Shown: piece after piece, positions 23,231 through 23,324 of the stretch | How the letters are laid out: each line of letters begins with the position of its first letter | Numbering within the stretch: position 1 is the first letter of the stretch | Source: DATILI01 sp035476635 | GTDB lineage: Bacteria; Pseudomonadota; Gammaproteobacteria; Burkholderiales; Burkholderiaceae_C | DNA: 23,324 bases | Direction of reading: 5' to 3' | Assembly: GCA_035476635.1 (NCBI GenBank) | Contig: DATILI010000012.1 | Span: 1-23,324 of the forward strand | The notes under the pieces: model-generated | What the model was told of the DNA's origin: nothing | Database searches by the model: none | What the model saw: only the letters and a program-made list of their open reading frames with translations | Program-made: the position numbers and the translations under genes

Positions 23231-23324
23231 GAAGGATCTCCGCAAGAAGTTTCACCAGCGCCCGCGCGCACGGCCAGCAGCAAGCCGGTCTGTATGGCGT
23301 CGGGTAGCCAGGTGTTGAAGTCGA
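23227..23324 (-). CDS. C-terminal fragment of an upstream operon gene, possibly DUF2063 (HvfC/BufC-like)
   Basis: Only the last 31 codons are in the window: DFNTWLPDAIQTGLLLAVRA followed by GAGETSCGDPS and a TGA that overlaps the DoxX start by 4 bp. This tight coupling shows it is a real gene end. A tail resembling a short helix (WLPDAIQTGLLLA) is compatible with the DUF2063 partner protein that precedes DoxX in bufferin clusters. The fragment is too short to be sure. Confidence 0.5.
   Translation of the reverse strand, partial: DFNTWLPDAIQTGLLLAVRAGAGETSCGDPS

Noticed and set aside
1..23324. tRNA, rRNA, CRISPR, insertion sequence, prophage or attachment site
   Set aside because: No cloverleaf-like, repeat-spacer, transposase or integrase signals were seen on either strand.

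Overview
The window is GC-rich, tightly packed chromosomal DNA. Gene content and protein style suggest a betaproteobacterium of the Burkholderiales, most likely the family Comamonadaceae. The pointers are a metX-metW pair, a Cache-type chemoreceptor, a threonate operon and a family-typical GC-rich palindrome inside metX. This placement is inferred from sequence style, not from a database search. No rRNA, tRNA, CRISPR array, insertion sequence or phage gene was seen, and no gene-free stretch exceeds about 260 bp.

Region by region: (a) 1-5.4 kb holds housekeeping and mixed genes: the 5' part of a chemoreceptor (minus), a DUF72 protein (plus), the ribosome-rescue factor ArfB and a VOC protein (minus), phosphatidylserine synthase and a GNAT acetyltransferase (plus), and a small exported HELGH putative metallopeptidase (minus). 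(b) 5.5-12.1 kb is the least familiar part. A response regulator and a large sensor kinase overlap by 4 bp on the minus strand. They diverge from a three-gene plus-strand cluster encoding an exported protein with a DxDGDGxxD motif, a membrane-anchored SPFH/prohibitin-like protein and an SH3-domain exported protein. (c) 12.15-16.8 kb is a four-gene catabolic operon for L-threonate or a related tetronate (ltnD-otnK-otnC-otnI, minus), preceded by its likely GntR/FCD repressor. Matching operator-like sites lie before ltnD and gntR. (d) 16.9-18.8 kb has a chromate transporter (minus) and a divergent SPW-repeat membrane protein. (e) 18.85-20.77 kb is the methionine operon metX-metW (minus), with a SAM-II riboswitch candidate and a terminator hairpin in its leader. 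(f) 20.78-22.74 kb has a TMEM165/GDT1-type Mn2+ exporter with a yybP-ykoY-like leader (minus), divergent from the ammonium transporter amtB. (g) The right edge has a DoxX protein overlapping the end of a partial upstream gene that may belong to a bufferin-type cluster.

Regulation is the richest theme. There are two candidate metabolite- or metal-sensing RNAs within 0.7 kb (SAM for metXW, Mn2+ for the exporter), a GntR operator set with a pair of sites 21 bp apart over the regulator's own start codon, and a two-component system facing an uncharacterised envelope cluster. The last is the best candidate for an undescribed system. The metX gene also carries a 75-bp in-frame palindromic insertion.
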